The position numbers and the translations under genes are program-made. Under the pieces are notes generated by a model. It was not told the DNA's origin. It did not search any database and worked only from the letters and a program-made list of their open reading frames with translations. A DNA stretch of 64,000 nucleotides from Setoptus koraiensis (lineage: Eukaryota > Arthropoda). The stretch covers positions 6,262,001-6,326,000 of the forward strand of contig CM106585.1 of the NCBI GenBank assembly GCA_048013815.1, given 5' to 3'. This document shows positions 61,001-64,000 of this stretch, piece after piece (the stretch's first letter is position 1; each line of letters begins with the position of its first letter).

Positions 61001-63232
61001 ATGAACTTCAAATTGAAAAATGTTAAATTGGACATAGATCCAGGTCTGTTCAGAGATGAGCGCGCCGGAAAGCCAGTGTCTAAAATAAGTGGCTCTATTG
61101 ATGCTAAACTGGACAAACAGAACGCCATGTTTGTGTCGACAGGTGTATACTTGTCAAGCGCAAACCAGAAAATTGGTGTTGGTTACGGCAAGAGGCTCAA
61201 CATGAACGTACCAATTAAAATGTCCGTTGACGCAGATTTGGTTGAGAACAAGATAACAATCAAGAGGCAACCAATACACGACAGTTTGATATATGTCAGA
61301 TATTATCCAATGTCGTATATTACCAGCACAAGCCCGAAGGCGAGAGTGGATGGCAAGCTATTCAACAACCTGAATGAATGGAGATCGTACTCTGACTTCA
61401 ACAAGACGTCTCAGATGAAACCATTTGAATTTGAATACATGACTCCGCTCGCTATCGGCATCAAAGTGCAAGGTAAACACCAAGCCGACCAGGACTTTAG
61501 TATGGGCGCATGGCGTCGCTACTTGACCACCAGCGGACTGGAAGTGGCCAAATTCATGTTCACTTACGCTCCAACGGCTTACCCGTTAGAGATGAAAGTG
61601 TCAACCATTACAACTAAAGAGAATCCAACTAAGGAGATGACCACAGTTCTGTCATGGAAACACTATCACGAGGACGACTCGACAAACGATCGTAATTCAG
61701 TTGATGTTGATCTGGAGAAATTCACCACCAAAGAGGGCCAGCCAAAGCCAACAACTGTTGCCTACAAACTATCGGTCACCGGCGGAAGTGAGAAGGAACG
61801 AAAACTGGCCCTTGATTTGCACTATTCGCGCAGTGCCGATCGTCTGGCGCACAAATGGCTTGTATCCTATGTGAGAACACCATTGGATATGTCGTCGCCG
61901 GCATCAGAAGCCACCAATTTGTGCTGGACCGGTCAAATGCAATATCCAAAATATTCAATTGAGAAATTTTTGGCATTGGACCTAGTTGACATGGAACATG
62001 CGGCCAATTTGACCAGTGAAATCACCTTCGGGAATGAGTGTTCTGTCTCTGGCAATCAAAAAGCCGATCAGATGGTATCGCTGAAGGCTACATTCGATTG
62101 GTCTCAAGATCAGCGAGACATGATTGTCCGTGCTATGGCAACAAGATCCGAGAGTAACGATATAGAGGCCGCTGAGAGTCTCATTAACAACAAATTCTCC
62201 GATTTGTACAACAGGTGCGTCACCAACAGAAAACAATTTCAAACACCTATGGATGGAGCATGTTTGGCCTACCTGGCCAAAGTGTCCGAACTAACAAATG
62301 TTCAGGCCACCTTTGATTACAAGAAAGTTCCAGCAAGGTGGACGAGTCTGTTGAAGAAGCTAGGATCACTGTACACGTTGGCGAGGGCAACTTACATTGA
62401 AGAGGCCGAAGAGACGCCCGGCAAACAACAATCCGACACCACCGATAAGGCAGCCTCGCAAGAGAATCGCGCTTACCTGAGCGCAAATATGACCTCTTGC
62501 TCTAAGGACAGGAGGTTGACATTTAAATTTGACACTCCAGGATATAGTGTAACATTCAATAGTCTACCGGTATCATTTATGCCACCGTCGTCATATCCGT
62601 TGTTCGACCTGTCATATTTTCAAAGATTGAGTCATCGTCGTGGAGACACAAGATTTTGTTCAATTGGTGGCAATTCTGTGACCACATTCGACAATATGAC
62701 TATGCCATTACCTAACATTGAGGATGATTGCTACAAGGTGTTGAGCAAAGATTGTTCGCCAGAAAAGAATTTCATGGTGCTCGGTGCCAAGAAGGGCAAG
62801 GGTAAACAATTGTGCATTTATGTTGGCCAAAAGTTTAGAATTGATTTTATACCAAATGCCCAGGGCAACAAAATCGCCGATATCAAAGTCAATGACGCCT
62901 CTATTACGGTGGAACAATCTAAGCCATACAAAAAGGATACCATGTTCGGTCAAAAGCCTGCCGAGGCCTTTGAAATTAGCTATAACGGCGCTTTCTATAG
63001 CTTGACGTCAAAGGCATACAGATTCTCTGCTATGACCGACGGTGCGTGGATTTTGGTTAACCAAGACAAATACTATGCAGGTAAATCTTGTGGTATTTGC
63101 GGTGACGCCAATGGTGAACAAACAACCGAACTGAGATCACCAAGTGGGTGCCTTTACAAAAATACCAACGATTTCATATGGTCTTACACAATACCATCAA
63201 CATGTAAATCGCGACCAACCAAGGCCTGCTAG
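58017..63232 (+). CDS. Vg: Vitellogenin (yolk protein precursor), four exons
   Basis: Exons 58017-58053, 58186-58370, 58480-58737 and 58865-63232 give 1615 residues, normal for the family. Introns of 132, 109 and 127 bp have GT-AG ends and matching phases. The first exon is 12 codons long; joined in phase to exon 2 it yields a signal peptide (MIYSAIPKLASLAALLLLIA) ending near His24-Gly25. The lipid-binding lipovitellin N-terminal domain follows to about residue 700 (GECETDY with conserved Cys; SLIHQHCAQ region), then a furin-type site RSKR at 762-765, the DUF1943/open beta-sheet region, and a C-terminal VWD domain (about 1420-1600) with CSIGG-TTFDN and CGICGD. The protein is a secreted lipid carrier taken up by oocytes. 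A polyserine (phosvitin-like) linker is absent. Codon use is balanced, unlike the GC-rich left-hand genes. Confidence 0.96.
60668..60679 (+). other. Furin-type cleavage site in vitellogenin
   Basis: Codons for Arg-Ser-Lys-Arg (residues 762-765), followed by Gln-Val-Ala-Asp. This fits the RxxR consensus used to cut vitellogenins into large and small subunits. Cleavage itself is inferred. Confidence 0.7.
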
Positions 63233-63267
63233 ATTCGGTGAGCCTGCCATTTTTACAACATGAACAA

Positions 63268-63273
63268 AATAAA
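63268..63273 (+). terminator. Polyadenylation signal of vitellogenin
   Basis: AATAAA 36 bp after the stop codon at 63230-63232. Confidence 0.8.
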
Positions 63274-64000
63274 GTACTTACACAATTGTTATTGATTGTG
63301 TAAGCGAAAAGTAATATCAAGCTTCTATACTGTCTCATGACGTTATCGTCTTCAGTAAGGATGTGTTGAATTTTGAAAAATTTTTGCAAACTGTGCTTCT
63401 TGTTGTGGATGTGACAGAGCACCTCGAGATGAGTATTTTCACTCATGTTTTACTTCCGGTTCATGCTCCCATCACTTCTATTTTCGGAATCATGGATTTT
63501 TTCCCTAATCGAGACCCCGGGGGTGCCCATAAAGGGAAGGCAATAATCGTACAATCGCGAACATAAATTTGGAGACACAAGGGGGGTAGCAGCTCTTTTT
63601 TGCGCAGACAAACACACGCTACTGTCCCCCTCGTGTCTTCAAATTTATGTTCGCGATCGTATTCTCGATCGATTTCTCCTTAGGAGTTCGGCGACGAACG
63701 AGCACTAGTACAATGGGAGTGTTAGCGCATTATTCAAAATGAATGGGAGACTCCCCTGCTGAGCTCTGACTTTGGCGCTGGCGCCACGTGGGAGATAAAC
63801 ACATGTCATAGGCTCCCTGCGGCACGTTTTTCGCTACACTCTCACAAATACGGTGTGCTGATATGCAGTCGTCCTCTGTTGTTTGCATTCTCTTTGTTAT
63901 TGCCTGTATACGTTTACAAATAACCAATTCTTTCGTTACTATTCATCTAATCACCACTTGATATCACATTTGTTTTATTAATATCATCTACACTGAACAT
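63274..64000. other. AT-rich downstream flank of vitellogenin
   Basis: No gene recognised to the end of the window. It contains a short ACACAATTGTTATTGATTGTGT inverted repeat near 63280-63302 and the foldback element at 63551-63660. Confidence 0.6.
63551..63660. mobile_element. Foldback / MITE-like element with about 40-bp inverted repeats
   Basis: Left arm 63551-63590 and right arm 63618-63660 share ATCGCGAACATAAATTT, then GACAC and a G/C run as near-perfect reverse complements, around a loop of about 27 nt. The right arm has a few extra bases near the loop. No coding capacity. Small size and long terminal inverted repeats suggest a non-autonomous DNA element, but no clear target-site duplication was seen. 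Confidence 0.6.

Overview
The window is eukaryotic nuclear DNA, most likely from an arthropod. The genes have short canonical GT-AG introns, mostly about 100-320 bp. They include a sidestep-type immunoglobulin-superfamily receptor, an egghead-type glycosyltransferase and a large lipid-transfer vitellogenin. A small-genome chelicerate such as a mite would fit the compact gene structures, but the species cannot be fixed from the sequence alone. No rRNA, tRNA, CRISPR array or intact transposase was recognised.

Layout. 1-14090: GC-rich DNA full of triplet tracts and minisatellites, with no recognisable gene. 14091-15818 (+): a two-exon gene for a secreted, low-complexity protein of unknown family. 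16057-22947 (-): nine coding exons of a sidestep family receptor (five Ig domains, an FN3-like segment, one transmembrane helix and a long cytoplasmic tail). Its N-terminal coding exon probably lies at 29610-29945, beyond a 6.7 kb intron. The first two genes converge with their polyadenylation signals only 45 bp apart. 29946-50200: about 20 kb of GC-rich non-coding DNA with microsatellites, many sequence-unrelated short hairpins and a recurrent GGGGCCCC palindrome.

Near 50.2-50.6 kb the composition changes sharply to AT-rich DNA. 52122-53792 (-): egghead (beta-1,4-mannosyltransferase), three exons. 53793-58016: non-coding, with a decayed fragment of the egghead 5' end at about 55741-55835. 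58017-63232 (+): vitellogenin, four exons, 1615 residues. 63551-63660: a foldback (MITE-like) element.

The genes have no evident common pathway. Sidestep is an axon-guidance receptor, egghead builds the mannosyl-glucosyl core of arthro-series glycosphingolipids, and vitellogenin is the yolk precursor. The least explained material is the orphan secreted protein, the dense hairpins and GGGGCCCC motifs of the GC-rich block, and the compositional boundary. All exon limits were read by eye from splice consensus, frame and family motifs, without transcript data.
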